Assembly (NCBI GenBank): GCA_015852425.1
Contig: JAAAIG010000104.1
Location: forward strand, 1 to 62,077
Reading direction: 5' to 3'
DNA from: Gryganskiella cystojenkinii
Lineage: Eukaryota > Mortierellomycota > Mortierellomycetes > Mortierellales > Mortierellaceae
DNA length: 62,077 nt
In this document: positions 10,195 to 21,074 of the stretch, piece by piece
Layout of the letters: the number at the start of each line of letters is the position of its first letter
Numbering within the stretch: position 1 is the first letter of the stretch
The notes under the pieces: model-generated
Seen by the model: the letters and a program-made list of their open reading frames with translations, nothing else
What the model was told of the DNA's origin: nothing
Database searches by the model: none
Position numbers and translations under genes: made by a program

Positions 10195-11506
10195 ATGAGA
10201 AGTGCTACCTTTCTATCTCTCACCACCTTGGCTGTTCTAGTCATCACTGACGCCTCACCTATCAAACACCCTGACGGATTCGTCATTCCTTTGATCCGCC
10301 GTGAGAACTTTAAGCATGACACCATTGCGCACATCGCTAAGGCCAACAGACGATACAACTCTGGCCTCAAAGTCCTGGCCGGGGGCTCCACTGGACGAGA
10401 ACCCTTAGTGAACTTCAGCCCCGATGTCGAGTTCTACGGTAACGTTTCGATCGGAACTCCTGCTCAAGTCCTCAAATTATACTTTGACACAGTAAGTTAG
10501 ACCCTGGGAATTGTCGACTAAATCGGGTTAGAGTCAAACGATTGTACATGGAAACTCCCAAAGAACCCACATGCTTAACTCTTGCCATAAATCTCTTCTC
10601 TTTCAGAGTTCTTCCGATATTTGGTTCCCTTCCACCTCTTGCGCGAACGCCGCCTGCTCCGTTCATACTCGTTTCGATCCTGCAAAGTCCTCAACCTACA
10701 AGAAGGACAGTCGTACTTGGACGACTGCCTATGGTGCATTGCCTCCAGCCGGAGGCACCGTCGGGTCTGATATTGTCAACGTCGCCGGTATATCTGTCCG
10801 ACAGACGTTTGGTCTGGCTACGACGGAGAGCAGCCCGTACCAGTCTTTTCCAGAGGATGGGTATTTCGGTCTTGGGTTCGAGACGCTCGATACCATCAGT
10901 GGTGTACAGACCTTTATGGAGAATGCCATCGTGGCCGGTTTGCTTGCTCAACCGATCTTTTCAGTTTTCTTAGCCTCTGAGCGTCTTTTCCATGGTCAGG
11001 GTGGTCAGATCTTGTTTGGTGGGATTGACAAGACCAAGTACATAGGTACTTTAACATATGTCCCCGTCACGACTCAAGGTTACTGGCAGATCCTCATCCA
11101 GGATGCGTTCTTTAACGGGGTCTCGCTCGGTCAGGCCGCTACTCAGGGTATCATCGATACCGGCTCAACCCTGCTCTTGATAGGAAACGCCGCTGCGGCC
11201 GCTATTCATGCCGAAATCCCAGGTGCGACCAACAGCGCAACCTATGGCGGTTGGTTGGTCCCTTGCGCCTCGACCGCGGCTAATACGGGCCACATCGGCT
11301 TCAAGCTCGGAGGAACAACGTTTAGTGTTCCCATCACCGATTTGGCCTTCGAGGATGTGGGTGATGGTTCCGGGAACTGTTACTCGGGTGTTCAAGGTGG
11401 ACAAGATGGACTATGGGTGTTGGGTGATGTCTTTATGAAGAACAATTATTGCGTCTTTTCTCAGACTTCGTCGCCTAGTGTTGGCATTGCACCTATTAAG
11501 CACTGA
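10195..11506 (+). CDS. Aspartic protease-like protein with DTS instead of DTG in first active site
   Basis: Exons 10195-10491 and 10607-11506 give 398 aa. It has a signal peptide (MRSATFLSLTTLAVLVI), a propeptide with IRREN, and an A1 fold. Exon 1 ends in the DT codons, and the only sensible acceptor (CTTTCAG, 10606) is followed by AGT TCT TCC. The motif therefore reads FDTSSSDIWFP: the nearly invariant Gly34 is Ser, a change one base (GGT to AGT) would explain. The flap is AYGALPPAGG, again unlike the YGDGS of the canonical copies. The second motif (IIDTGSTLL) and cysteines are kept and there are no stops. Either it is a pseudo-protease that has kept its fold, or an enzyme with changed properties. 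It shares the PPA flap with the preceding gene, so the two are probably sister duplicates. Confidence 0.92.
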
Positions 11507-13823
11507 ATGACCGATCGATCTTTCCTAGTTTGTCTTGTAGAATATGCTCCCAAGTCAGGGGCCTTCTTTATCAAGATCCATACTTTCATATAAAAATTCA
11601 TTACTTATGCCTCGAATTCATGTGCAGTCTGGCTGTTGCCCTAAGATAACAGGGTCCAGGTCAGATCTCCTCTATTTTTGTATTTCACGCGACCTACGCA
11701 TGATCGACACCTTTTATTGCGTACCCGATTGGCTCCCGGATTATCATCTCCGATTCTTGAAGAATCGCGTGCTTCCCCGGTCTCTTTGTCAACGCCGAGT
11801 ATCTTCGCAGCGATACGCCATTATTGCTCCTGTCTTAAGCATGCATTACAAGCTATGTACTCGCTGTATGTACGAACACGTAGCTCAAGTTTTGTACTGT
11901 ACTGTACGTATCCTCGTTCCTGCGTAAGTATGTATCAAAATCTGTTTGTTTAGCCCATGGTCATTCATCCCAGTTGAGTTAACGGATGAGGTTTTGCGAA
12001 GAGGAATCAAACTTAGGCAAAAGCAACAAAGCAAGAAATGGTTACTTTCCCAGTCTTTGCGTGGGTTTTTTGTGATGAACCCCCAATCATTGCAACAAGT
12101 AATGAGAACGGGGTGAGAAAGCGTGGGGAGGGGAGGTGTCGTGTGAGTTCGTACAGCACTCCCTTTTGTCCTTTGTCAGAATATTAAGCACCCAATCAGA
12201 GCAAAGGTCGACAAGGTTCACACTAGCACGCGGACCCCCTTTTCACCTTATCCAGTGCTCACATCTCATGGGAAAAAACCCAAAAACAAAGGAAACAACT
12301 GTAACATGACATTGACGAGGGCGTTGGACAACCGATACGAGATTTTTGCTCTCAAAAAATTTCTCATTTTTTCTATGCAAGGGACGGCGGAGGGCTGCTG
12401 GACCACAAACAAACATTGTTTTGGACTTTGTGTGCCAACCACTCTCTAGGCTGGACAGAGTTCACAGTTCTTGGGAAACTGGTCCACATGACTCAGGCAA
12501 CCTGACTGTGACCACCTTCTTTCTTTGCTTCTTCTCATTGAGCCATTGTGCCATTGCATTCCCAATCCAACATGCTGGGCTTATTATATAATAGACAAAC
12601 TACTGATTTGAATTGGCGTGGAACCTTATTTCTTGTTCCTGAATACGCTATTTTGAGTCCTATTATTTTTCTGTTTTTTTCCCACCACTTACAAGAACTG
12701 GTGTTTTTTAGATTCTACCCAAGAAGGACAACAAAAACCTCCTAACTGCAAGAACCGATTTTGTCATTCGTTATTCTCAGGGACAGCACTGAGATCTTTC
12801 ACTTCTGAACATCTGCTCTCTTTATGGCAACAAAAAAAACAAGCGTTCAACCGATTGCGCCATTTGACATAATTGTTTCTTCACGGCTCTTCTATACGCC
12901 AAGAGGTTCATCGTTCTGTCAGTTGGACAACCAACCATGAAGGGACCCTTTGTACTCGTCAATGTAGCACAAAAAGGCGCAGGTCCACCATGAAGATACT
13001 TTCCCTGGGACAACAAGAACCTCCCCCCCCCCCCTTCTTTTGGCCGTTTTTCAACTTTGCGCCTCATTTTTTTTTGTGTACAGTTTTGACCCTCTTAGTA
13101 ACTTGGAGGCGACAGTCCTTGTTGTGACAATTGCTAATTGAAACATGCTATTTTTTTTTGTGGAAGAGGTTCTGATACAACGAGCTAGACCGTCCAAAGC
13201 GCCGGGACAGAGGAGGCGGTCGGTAATCAATAAGATCCTCCATCGCATTCTCGAAATTGATCCCTTTCCAGCTGGGAAAAGGATTGACTTCACTTCTGGA
13301 TATACTTTTTTTAAACTGTTAATGAAATGTCTGCAAGGTACTTTTCAAGAAAAAAAATATGGCGATCCAAGGACCCAGACCCTGTTCGTTCTTGACGACA
13401 ATCGAACAGGGCGAGTGCTCCTGAGAAATGATGCAGCGGGATAGGGCAGTCAAAGACATAATGCTCACGAAACTGATCACGCCAGAAATGGGCTAAGGTT
13501 CAACTCTCTTTGAGGTTAGAGTTGCCAGCTCGTTGTCCCTGAATATCTGTTTGAACTCTCTATCTCTCTCTCTATCTCTTTTGGAGGACATTTGCTTTTT
13601 CTCTCGGCAAAAGCAATGCGCTCTCAATAGCAATCCTCGGCATCAGATTGGTTCAACGACAAAAAAATACCTCGCGTGGAAATGCCTTACTAAAGCCATC
13701 CTCATCCATGACCGAGAAAACCAAAAAATGAAAAAATGGTATCGAAAGCTCTGCCGTTCACTCGACTTTCAAGCTGAGTCATTGAATCGAATTCGCAAGG
13801 AGAAGCTCTCGACCAGTTTTTGC
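11507..13823. other. Long intergenic stretch, no gene seen
   Basis: About 2.3 kb with only short unconvincing reading frames. It holds an 11-12 base C run near 13022-13033 and TCTC-rich sequence near 13557-13580. Confidence 0.5.
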
Positions 13824-13831
13824 TATAAAAG
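13824..13831 (+). promoter_or_regulatory. TATA box of protease 4
   Basis: TATAAAAG 130 bases before the ATG at 13961, followed by a CT-rich leader. Confidence 0.6.
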
Positions 13832-13960
13832 ATCTCGCTCCTCCTTCTCATTTTTGTTCATCATCATCCTCTTCTCTCTCGACTTCTCTACGCTCCTCCT
13901 CATCAACTGACAGTGACAACTACCAGAAACGTACCAATCCAAAACTCCATTCTCATCACC

Positions 13961-15270
13961 ATGAAGATCACAGCTCTCGTTTCCTTGGCCGCCGCGGTCA
14001 TGGTCCTCGCCGAGGCTTCGCCCATCAAGCAGCACCCTGGACATGTCGTCGAGTTGACTCGCAACCCCCACCACAAGAAGAACACCCTCGGTCAGATGCG
14101 CAAGATGTACCACCGTTACAACCGCTCCGGTACTCGCAACCTCGCCGCCGGCCTTACTGGTACTGTTGGCTTGACCAACTACAACGGCGACGTCGAGTAC
14201 TATGGTACTGTCTCCGTCGGTACTCCCGCTCAAAAGTTCAAGTTGGACTTTGATACCGTAAGTTATTATGCGCATTCCTGAAAAAAATCACGATACGCCT
14301 GATCCGCATGCAGAGTCGCCCTATTTACCCTCCCAATCTCATTTTATGCTCATGTTTGCAGGGTTCCTCCGACATTTGGTTCCCTTCCAGCACCTGTAAC
14401 ACTACCGCCTGCAAGAAGCACACTCGCTTCAACTCGGCCAAGTCTTCGACCTACAAGAAGGACGGACGTCCCTGGAAGATCGGTTACGGTGACGGTTCGA
14501 CCGCCTCCGGTACCCTCGGTTCCGATATTGTCAACGTCGGAGGTATCTCTGTTCGTCAGACCATCGGTCTTGCCACCGCTGAGTCCTCCCAGTTCGGTTC
14601 CGGCCCCTCGGATGGTCTCTTCGGTTTGGCCTTCAACACCATCGAGTCAGTCTCTGGTGTTCAAACCTGGATGGATAGCGCGATTGCCGCTGGTACCTTG
14701 GCCCAGCCCGTTGTCTCGGTCTTCTTGCCCTCAGTCCGTCGCAACGGTGGTGTTGGTGGTCAGTACCTCTTTGGTGGTATTGATTCGACCAAGTACACCG
14801 GCTCTTTGACTTACATCCCCGTTGATCAGAAGGGATGGTGGCAGATCAAGATGGACGATGTCCTCTTCAACGGCAAATCCCTTGGTTTCAACCAGGAAGG
14901 TATTGTCGATACCGGCACGACCTTGGTGCTTCTTTCCGATGATGCCGCTGCTGCGGTTCACAAGTCAATTCCCGGCGCAGTCTTCCACCCTGCTCAGGGT
15001 CAAGATCCCTCTTACTACTCAGTCCCTTGCTCGGCCAAGACCGGCAATGTCGGATTCTCGCTTGGAGGCACTGTCTTTAACGTTCCCATGGCTGATGTCG
15101 CCTATGAAGATTTGGGTGATGGCTCTGGTAACTGCTACTCTGGTATCCAGGGAGGTATGAACTGGGCTGATGGTAACCCTTGGATCTTGGGTGATGTTTT
15201 CATCAAGAACAACTACTGTGTCTTTGACCAGGGTCAGGCTCGCATTGGTATCGCTCCCCTCAAGTACTAA
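13961..15270 (+). CDS. Secreted aspartic protease (A1, rhizopuspepsin-like)
   Basis: Exons 13961-14257 and 14362-15270 give 401 aa. Signal peptide MKITALVSLAAAVMV. The propeptide has LTRNPHHKKNT and ends before NYNGDVEYYG, the usual start of the mature enzyme. Both catalytic motifs are canonical: FDTGSSDIWFPS (Asp 98, split by the intron after DT) and IVDTGTTLV (Asp near 282). The flap is GYGDGSTASG. Two cysteine pairs are present (STCNTTAC; VPCSAK with GNCYSG). The tail is GIAPLKY. By family it is an acid endopeptidase activated by propeptide removal and exported. TATAAAAG is 130 bases upstream. The sequence around the flap is identical over 55 bases to the partial gene at the window start. 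Confidence 0.97.
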
Positions 15271-16029
15271 AAAAACCAAAAAGAGGGATTCCTGTCTCCC
15301 TGTGTATCTAAAGAAGAAATATTTAATACCATCTTCATCTGTCTGTAAATATGTAATAAAGAAGCTCTAAATATCAAACAATCGTTTGCATCAACGGGAT
15401 GTTCGATCTTTCTCCTTATTTTATGTTGCACCCTTCTTCTCTTGTTATAGTCTCTACAGCTAATCTCCATCGCAGTCAACTCGTCATGCTGCCATTCCTG
15501 TGTCCCAGCACGCTCAAGGACAGCATAGTAACACCTGCAACAACACTAACCAACAACTCACAGTCGTCGTCTTCGAAATCGAAACGATCGTGGAGGCCGA
15601 CATCGAAGGCGAACAAAGTCAAGTTGTCAAAGAAGACAGAGCACAAACGGAACAAGAAAAACAGCCTCCACAACAAGAACAGAATCCAGAAGATGAGCGA
15701 CATTACTCGGCGAGCTCGGATAGTTAAAGCTAGATCGATTATGGGTGTCTCTACGCCACCCACGGTGGCCTTCGCATCGCTAACGGGAGTCCCGTCTTGA
15801 GCAGCAACGAGTCGACAGTTTTCTCTTGGAGGAGAGGAAGAGTACCAGCAACAGAGGCAAGACGAGAATTGGGAACCTGCTTGGAGATGAGGCAGTAGTG
15901 GCGACAGGAGGAGAGGACGACAACGCCATATCTTATGGCCGAGAAGAGGATAACTTGACTAAACGCGAAGGTACTTGGCGTAGCACTGCAGACCCAGTCG
16001 GATATTTTCGACCTGAGTAAGATCTTTAT
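15271..16029. other. Intergenic with a doubtful Lys/Ser-rich reading frame
   Basis: A frame at 15399-15800 encodes a basic Ser/Lys-rich peptide, and a second overlapping frame (15781-16020) could continue it after a frameshift. Neither shows a recognisable domain and the strand is uncertain. It may be a decayed gene. Confidence 0.25.
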
Positions 16030-16378
16030 ATGGATTTGCAACTTTATCTTTTTAATAGTGGCATATTCAACATCCAGCAGTTTTCTCGCGATATCTTGAA
16101 CCAGCAAGTCCAGCGTTTAGGTTTGCCCTCGGATCTGAGTTCTCAACAAATCCTCGGCGTTGCGAATCTCCGGATGTTGCACCTGGTCAGCTGTGTGCTG
16201 GATCGCGAACCTGACCCATCTCAGACTCGAAGGCTGTTCGAATGTGGATCCGGAAACGCTTGGATGGCCATCTCGAACACTTGATAACGCGTTGAAGACT
16301 GTTTTTGTGCAAGATCCGATGGCCAATCGGTGTAAGGATGTCCAAGGGCTTGACCACAGGTGGAACGATTCATACTAA
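16030..16378 (+). pseudogene. Relic of the tandem ~200-aa leucine-rich-like family
   Basis: Two frames together resemble the middle of the four intact genes that follow. The frame at 16030-16240 gives LGLPSDLSSQQIL and LRMLHLVSCVLD, matching the LGLPW...TK.Q and LHMLQLRRC blocks. The next frame, from about 16205, gives LTHLRLEGCSNVDPETL, matching the HLKL..C.NV block. The C-terminal DQ.AWD and NAL blocks are absent. The frameshift and truncation mark it as dead. Confidence 0.7.
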
Positions 16379-16910
16379 AGCTAATGATACCCTCTGGTCA
16401 AAGTTCGATTCTACCCCCAAGCCTTGGATCATCTGACTCGTTTGTTTTAAAGCAGCAGCGAGAAACAATTGTTACATCTCTCCTTTTTTGACCACTCATG
16501 CCATGATCGCTTTCACTATCTTCCGATGAACGACTTTCTGCTCAGAGTACCATAACTGAATAATAAAATACGCCTAAGTCTCCAAAACACCAAAGAAGAA
16601 GCGGGCCTGTTTGTGCACGTGTACCAATAACACACATACCCGCGCTTTGTCTGTCTCTTTGTCATTCATTCGGGTTTTGCGATAAACGGCTTTTGATGTC
16701 GGTCCACAATATTCCTTTATATGTCAAACCAAAATAACTGAATGTCATCCGATAGTTCACGTCAACATTTTTTTCTAATGATCTTGATATTTCGCCTTTT
16801 TCTTTGTTGGGTGGGTTGTGTAATCTTTTCTTACTCTGTGCTTTTGACGGCATCAATAACAAAAAAGAAAAGAAAAAAAAACTGATGCGTTAAGAAACAA
16901 CATCCTTGAG
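16379..16910. other. Intergenic, no gene seen
   Basis: AT-rich sequence only, with A/G runs just before the TATA-like site at 16911. Confidence 0.5.
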
Positions 16911-16919
16911 GGATAAAAG
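16911..16919 (+). promoter_or_regulatory. TATA-like box of tandem-family gene 1
   Basis: GATAAAAGG about 100 bases before the ATG at 17017. This argues for that start over the in-frame ATG at 16927, which would lie upstream of a normal transcription start. Confidence 0.5.
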
Positions 16920-17016
16920 GCCTGGAATGCTCGACTCTTGCATTTGTTATCCTCCGTCTGCCCTCCATCCCCAACCGTTCCAGCAACGAGCATTTACTTC
17001 GCCACCAGGACAACCC

Positions 17017-17610
17017 ATGGCCACAGTCATCCTGAACATCGGAGGTCACCTCATTTCTGTCCCAAGTCTGTTCGTATCTTTCCTTCGCATGGGACCTTGG
17101 CAACGCAATCCTCAAGCCTCATTGCAGCACTTTCCGTACCTCGTGTACGACAGACCTGTAACTGGAAACAATACCGACTTTCTCAGTCTTTTAGTCCGAA
17201 ACAACCACGTTCAGTGTCTCGGCTTGCCATGGGGTCTGACCAAGCGACAGATCTGCGCGATCGCGACCGAGATTGATGGCTTCTTTCCAAACCTGCACAT
17301 GTTGCAGCTCCGCCGTTGTACACTCGAACCTTTGGGATTCCAAGATATCATGGTTGTGACCCCGAATGTGCGCCATCTCAAGTTGGTAGAATGTTTGAAT
17401 GTGAACCCGTTGACAGTTTGGGATGCGCTTTGGGCCAAAGCCAGTCGGCTGTTGTCGATCCGATTTGAAGGTCGGGGCATTCACAAGGATCAAGCCGCCT
17501 GGGACATTCTCACCAATTTCTTGGTTCTTGTGGAAGGAAGCCAAGTGCGATGGGAACCCAACGCTCTGCTCTGGTTGCGCGATCCGTCTTGCCTCAGTCC
17601 GTGGCAGTGA
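17017..17610 (+). CDS. Unrecognised leucine-rich-like protein, tandem family member 1
   Basis: Single exon, 197 aa, with no signal peptide or membrane segment. I do not recognise a named family. Blocks shared with the next three genes: CLGLPW (67-72), a K.QIC..A..ID stretch (76-87), LHMLQLRRC (93-101), VRHLKLVECLNV (118-129), LLSIRFEG (145-152), DQAAWD (158-163), W..NALLW (179-186) and a terminal SPW. The three L..L.L..C strands resemble leucine-rich/RNI repeats, and the whole could be an F-box-type LRR fragment without the F-box; this is inference. An in-frame ATG at 16927 would add 30 residues, but the TATA-like box at 16911 favours 17017. Confidence 0.8.
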   Translation: MATVILNIGGHLISVPSLFVSFLRMGPWQRNPQASLQHFPYLVYDRPVTGNNTDFLSLLVRNNHVQCLGLPWGLTKRQICAIATEIDGFFPNLHMLQLRRCTLEPLGFQDIMVVTPNVRHLKLVECLNVNPLTVWDALWAKASRLLSIRFEGRGIHKDQAAWDILTNFLVLVEGSQVRWEPNALLWLRDPSCLSPWQ

Positions 17611-18370
17611 GCGATCGAGCGATACGAGAAAGCGCGCATTGAACATGCTCGCTCTTCATTCCCTTCTTCCTTCCACTTCTTGTCCACTTTCAGTTCAGCG
17701 ACCTCATTGTCAGCCTTCATGCATGGTTTTGCTCTAGTTTATCTCTCTCTTACACATTACAATAGCAAAATATGGTACTCTCCATCTTTTGCCATAATGC
17801 TATTGGCTAAGATTGAACTTCTCCCTCAATGTTAAAGCATTGAAAATTTGATCCGCATATTTGCGGGAGATAGTTTCGAAACGCGAGGCAGAATAAAATG
17901 ACCTGGCCGACTTTCTTTTGATACGTAGTACTAGTTTTGCCGCCCCGTATTTTTTTTTTGATCGTTCAGAAAATGCCAACGCCGGCGGATATTTATAACA
18001 TATGCCATGTGGTTTTCTAAGTAGTATATGTGGGAAAGCCATGTCATCTTTGAGAATAAGGGACTGGAACAACAATAAAGGCACTCGCTGGTTCAACCTG
18101 TAAAGACAATTCATCTACCACTTGTCGGCGAAAGGAAGTGGTCTTAAGGCAAGCGGATCAATCATCGACTTTCAAGTGAATATAGTGTCTCATTTTCAGA
18201 TCCAAATAAAACTTGTTTTTATCTATAATACCTCTTTGGTTCAGTGACGCCTTTACATTTTTCATTTTCAGTTATGCTTGCCGTGGCTTTTCTATGGATA
18301 CTTGGTGACACACATGAAAGCCATTTATTATCAGGTACAAAAAAGTACGACCGCATTATCACTTCAGGTG
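17611..18370. other. Intergenic between tandem-family genes 1 and 2
   Basis: AT-rich, no gene seen. Ends at the TATA box of gene 2. Confidence 0.5.
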
Positions 18371-18378
18371 TATAAAAG
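18371..18378 (+). promoter_or_regulatory. TATA box of tandem-family gene 2
   Basis: TATAAAAG 107 bases before the ATG at 18485. A further in-frame extension to 18278 would lie upstream of this box and is therefore not used. Confidence 0.6.
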
Positions 18379-18484
18379 AAAGTCGGACGCGAACTGGGAA
18401 CTCCCTATCTTTTTTCTTCTTCTGTCTCCATTCTTCCTCGTTAATTCCAATCAACTTCCTCTCGTACTCTCAAAACCACACGCC

Positions 18485-19102
18485 ATGTTAACAGTCTCCC
18501 TGTACATCCTGGGAAAGAAAATTATCTTCCCTGGATTGCCCGCTGTCATCGAATCCATCACCATGGATATTTGGGATGTCGCTCCCGGAACCATCCCAGA
18601 CTTCTTCCGACCTTATCTTTCGTATATGGGGCATACCCTGCCAGCCGCGACGCAATTCGACCGCTTCCTGCAGAGCATGGAAGATAAGAGAGGCGCTGAC
18701 GCCTTTAGCCTTCCTGCGGGTCTGACTCCTCTCCAGTTCTCCACAGTCGCGGCTAGGGTTCAGAACCGTTGTCCTAATCTCAAAATGTTACTCCTCTATG
18801 GGTGTGCGCTCGAGGCTGTCTCACTCCAGCAGATGTTGAGGGCCATCCCGGTCCTGACGCATCTGAGATTGGAAAGCTGTACGAACGTCAATCTGTCGAC
18901 GCTCTCGATTCCGCTCGCGGCTCAGTACCGGACTTTGCAATCGATCCAGTTCAAGGGCAATGCCATGCATCACGATCAAGCCGCTTGGGATGCCCTGACC
19001 AAACTTTTGATCCTTGTCGAGGGAAGTAAAGTCTACTGGTCGCCGAACGCGCTGGTATGGGTTCGCCGCGGGAATTTCCCCTGTCCATGGAATGTGGGCT
19101 AA
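18485..19102 (+). CDS. Unrecognised leucine-rich-like protein, tandem family member 2
   Basis: Single exon, 205 aa. This is the most divergent N-terminus of the intact copies (MLTVSLYILGKKIIF), but the core is conserved: PAGLTPLQF in the LPW.LTK.QF position, LKMLLLYGCALE, LTHLRLESCTNVN, LQSIQFKG, HHDQAAWDALTKL, VYWSPNALVW and a terminal CPW. There is no signal peptide and no catalytic motif; cytoplasmic or nuclear location is likely by default. The function is unknown. Confidence 0.8.
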   Translation: MLTVSLYILGKKIIFPGLPAVIESITMDIWDVAPGTIPDFFRPYLSYMGHTLPAATQFDRFLQSMEDKRGADAFSLPAGLTPLQFSTVAARVQNRCPNLKMLLLYGCALEAVSLQQMLRAIPVLTHLRLESCTNVNLSTLSIPLAAQYRTLQSIQFKGNAMHHDQAAWDALTKLLILVEGSKVYWSPNALVWVRRGNFPCPWNVG

Positions 19103-19559
19103 ACCAACAAAAACCGATATCAAGCAGAGACAAGAGAATCAGACGTAGCTGCCAAGGCGCGGGGGAGGGTTTCAGCTCCGTTCGGTTTCTTTTCTTCCTT
19201 TTCCATGATCTTGGCTTCCAATCACAGTTATGGTCATTGCTCGTCAACGAGTTTTTTTTCTCGGGTTCTCCTTTTATTCCTATAACTGTTAAACAATAAA
19301 AGGCAATATCTTTTCGCCAAGCTAGCTATCTTCGAATTGAAAAAAAGCCATGATAGTAGCCGATGAAAAACACGAGAGTTCCCTATGGAGAAAGGCCTGT
19401 GGCGACACCTCCACATTTTTATAAGAGAAGTCGGAGAATTTTTCTTGCACTGGCTGTTACCGTTCGCTGAGAACCACGTTAATGCCCTCTCATACTTGAC
19501 AATGAGGATTTCCCGGCAATGTAAATTAGAAAAGAACGACCAAAAGAGATTCCTTCGAC
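19103..19559. other. Intergenic between tandem-family genes 2 and 3
   Basis: No gene seen. Another TATA-like sequence (TTTATAAGAG) is near 19418, but the box at 19560 is better placed. Confidence 0.5.
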
Positions 19560-19566
19560 TATAAAC
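19560..19566 (+). promoter_or_regulatory. TATA box of tandem-family gene 3
   Basis: TATAAAC 139 bases before the ATG at 19699, followed by a TCTC-rich leader. Confidence 0.45.
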
Positions 19567-19698
19567 TTTATAGAATTTTGACTTCGATATCGATCTTTCC
19601 TTCTTTTCACTATCTCTCTCTCTTTCATATCTTTCACTTTCTCGTGCTATTTCACGGTCTCCTTCTGCCTCAGTATCAAGTTTTTCACCCAAAAAAAC

Positions 19699-20331
19699 AT
19701 GAAGCCGAAACCGCGTTCATCCTCACCACAGCCCTGGCCGTCTGTCAACCTGGACATTGACGGAAGAGCGATAACCATCCCGCTGCCGCTTCTCCATTTA
19801 GTGCGTGGCGAGTCTTGGCTCACCATTTCTGAAGAGGTGTCGCGGTCGATCCCAACGTTCATTTACGACCAGCCCGCAACTGCGACTATCGCCGAGTTCC
19901 TCAAGCTCTTGAGTGGCAACAAAAAAGTCATCTGCCTCGGTTTGCCCTGGTATCTGACCAAGACCCAGTTCTGTACCATTGCGACAAAAATTGATGGTCG
20001 CGTGAAGGAAATTTGCATGTTGCAGATCCGGCGTTGCGTACTGGAGTCTGTCTCATTTCAGGACATTCTTGGCGTGATCCCTACTTTACGCCATCTTAAA
20101 CTGGTCGACTGCACAAACGTCGATCCGTTGACCATTTGGGGGCCACTTGTGTTCAAGGGCTCGAAGCTGCAGACGATCCGACTCGAAGGTCCAAGGATTC
20201 ATCAGGATCAAAACGCCTGGGACCTCCTCACCATGTATGTGACCCTCGTTGGAGGCGGTCATGTCATCTGGGAAAAGAATGCGTTGGTCTTCAACATGGT
20301 TCCTATTTTCCCTAGTCCATGGCCAAAATGA
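19699..20331 (+). CDS. Unrecognised leucine-rich-like protein, tandem family member 3
   Basis: Single exon, 210 aa. It is closest to member 1: CLGLPWYLTKTQFC, ICMLQIRRCVLE, LRHLKLVDCTNVDPLTIW, LQTIRLEG, IHQDQNAWD, VIWEKNALV and a terminal SPWPK. The N-terminus (SVNLDIDGRAITIPLPLLHL) aligns with the start of member 1 (MATVILNIGGHLISVPSL), which supports the ATG at 17017 for that gene. Start context AACATGAAG. No known domain; function unknown. Members 1 and 3 look like the most recent duplicates. Confidence 0.82.
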   Translation: MKPKPRSSSPQPWPSVNLDIDGRAITIPLPLLHLVRGESWLTISEEVSRSIPTFIYDQPATATIAEFLKLLSGNKKVICLGLPWYLTKTQFCTIATKIDGRVKEICMLQIRRCVLESVSFQDILGVIPTLRHLKLVDCTNVDPLTIWGPLVFKGSKLQTIRLEGPRIHQDQNAWDLLTMYVTLVGGGHVIWEKNALVFNMVPIFPSPWPK

Positions 20332-21005
20332 ACACAAAAAACAGTACCAAATGGCTGTACTCCAAGCCACAACTGTCTTCCACCCCATCCGATACCAATA
20401 CTTTATTGCTCAATGGCCCTGTTGCTCTTCTCAATATTCTTCATTTACACCATACAGACAAATAAAAGGCAGCTAATCAATATCTTTTTCTTGCTGTTCG
20501 TTCTGTCCGGAACAATACGAAGAGATAGGTGCCATATCTCACGACATCATTCAACTAGATGAGGGCAGAACGGATTTCGATACCCCTAAAAAGTGGATGA
20601 AATGTGAGCGGTAAACATCAGCTCCACTTGATAGCACTATGTCAAGTGTTAGAGAGGGGAGTTGGTCCGCTGAACACCAGTAATATCACATTTGTCAATG
20701 GTATGCTCGTAAATCGGTTGAAAAATGTAAAGCGTGGTCTTTCAAAGAAGCCATCGATGTCTTCACATCCACCCTAGCCACTACTAAAAAAATTGCTTCA
20801 TTGGTAGAAAGATTTTTTTGAACGTCCGTTCATGTATTGGTCCTAATAACTCAGGAGAAAGCCATTTCACACATTTCGGAATGAGGGAACGGCGTCTTTT
20901 CTCGAGATATGAAGGACGACCAAAACGCAGGTCCGACTGTCGCTTTCGTATCCATCGCTTCTTTCTCCATTTTTTTTCTCCACATCTGCCCGATCCAGCA
21001 CCCAT
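20332..21005. other. Intergenic between tandem-family genes 3 and 4
   Basis: No gene seen; AT-rich. Confidence 0.5.
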
Positions 21006-21010
21006 ATAAC
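21006..21010 (+). promoter_or_regulatory. TATA box of tandem-family gene 4
   Basis: TATAA in CCATATAACC, 69 bases before the ATG at 21075. Confidence 0.45.
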
Positions 21011-21074
21011 CCCAACCGAATACCACATCCCCTCCTTCACTCCACTTCTTAGAATCCGTTTTTTACCAACACCA

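Noticed and set aside
15399..15800. Lys/Ser-rich 133-codon frame
   Set aside because: Overlapping frames on both strands look equally plausible and no homologous motif was recognised; left as a doubtful remark under the intergenic entry.
18278..18484. N-terminal extension of tandem-family gene 2
   Set aside because: It would lie upstream of a good TATA box at 18371, and its Leu/Phe/Ser-rich text has no counterpart in the sister proteins.
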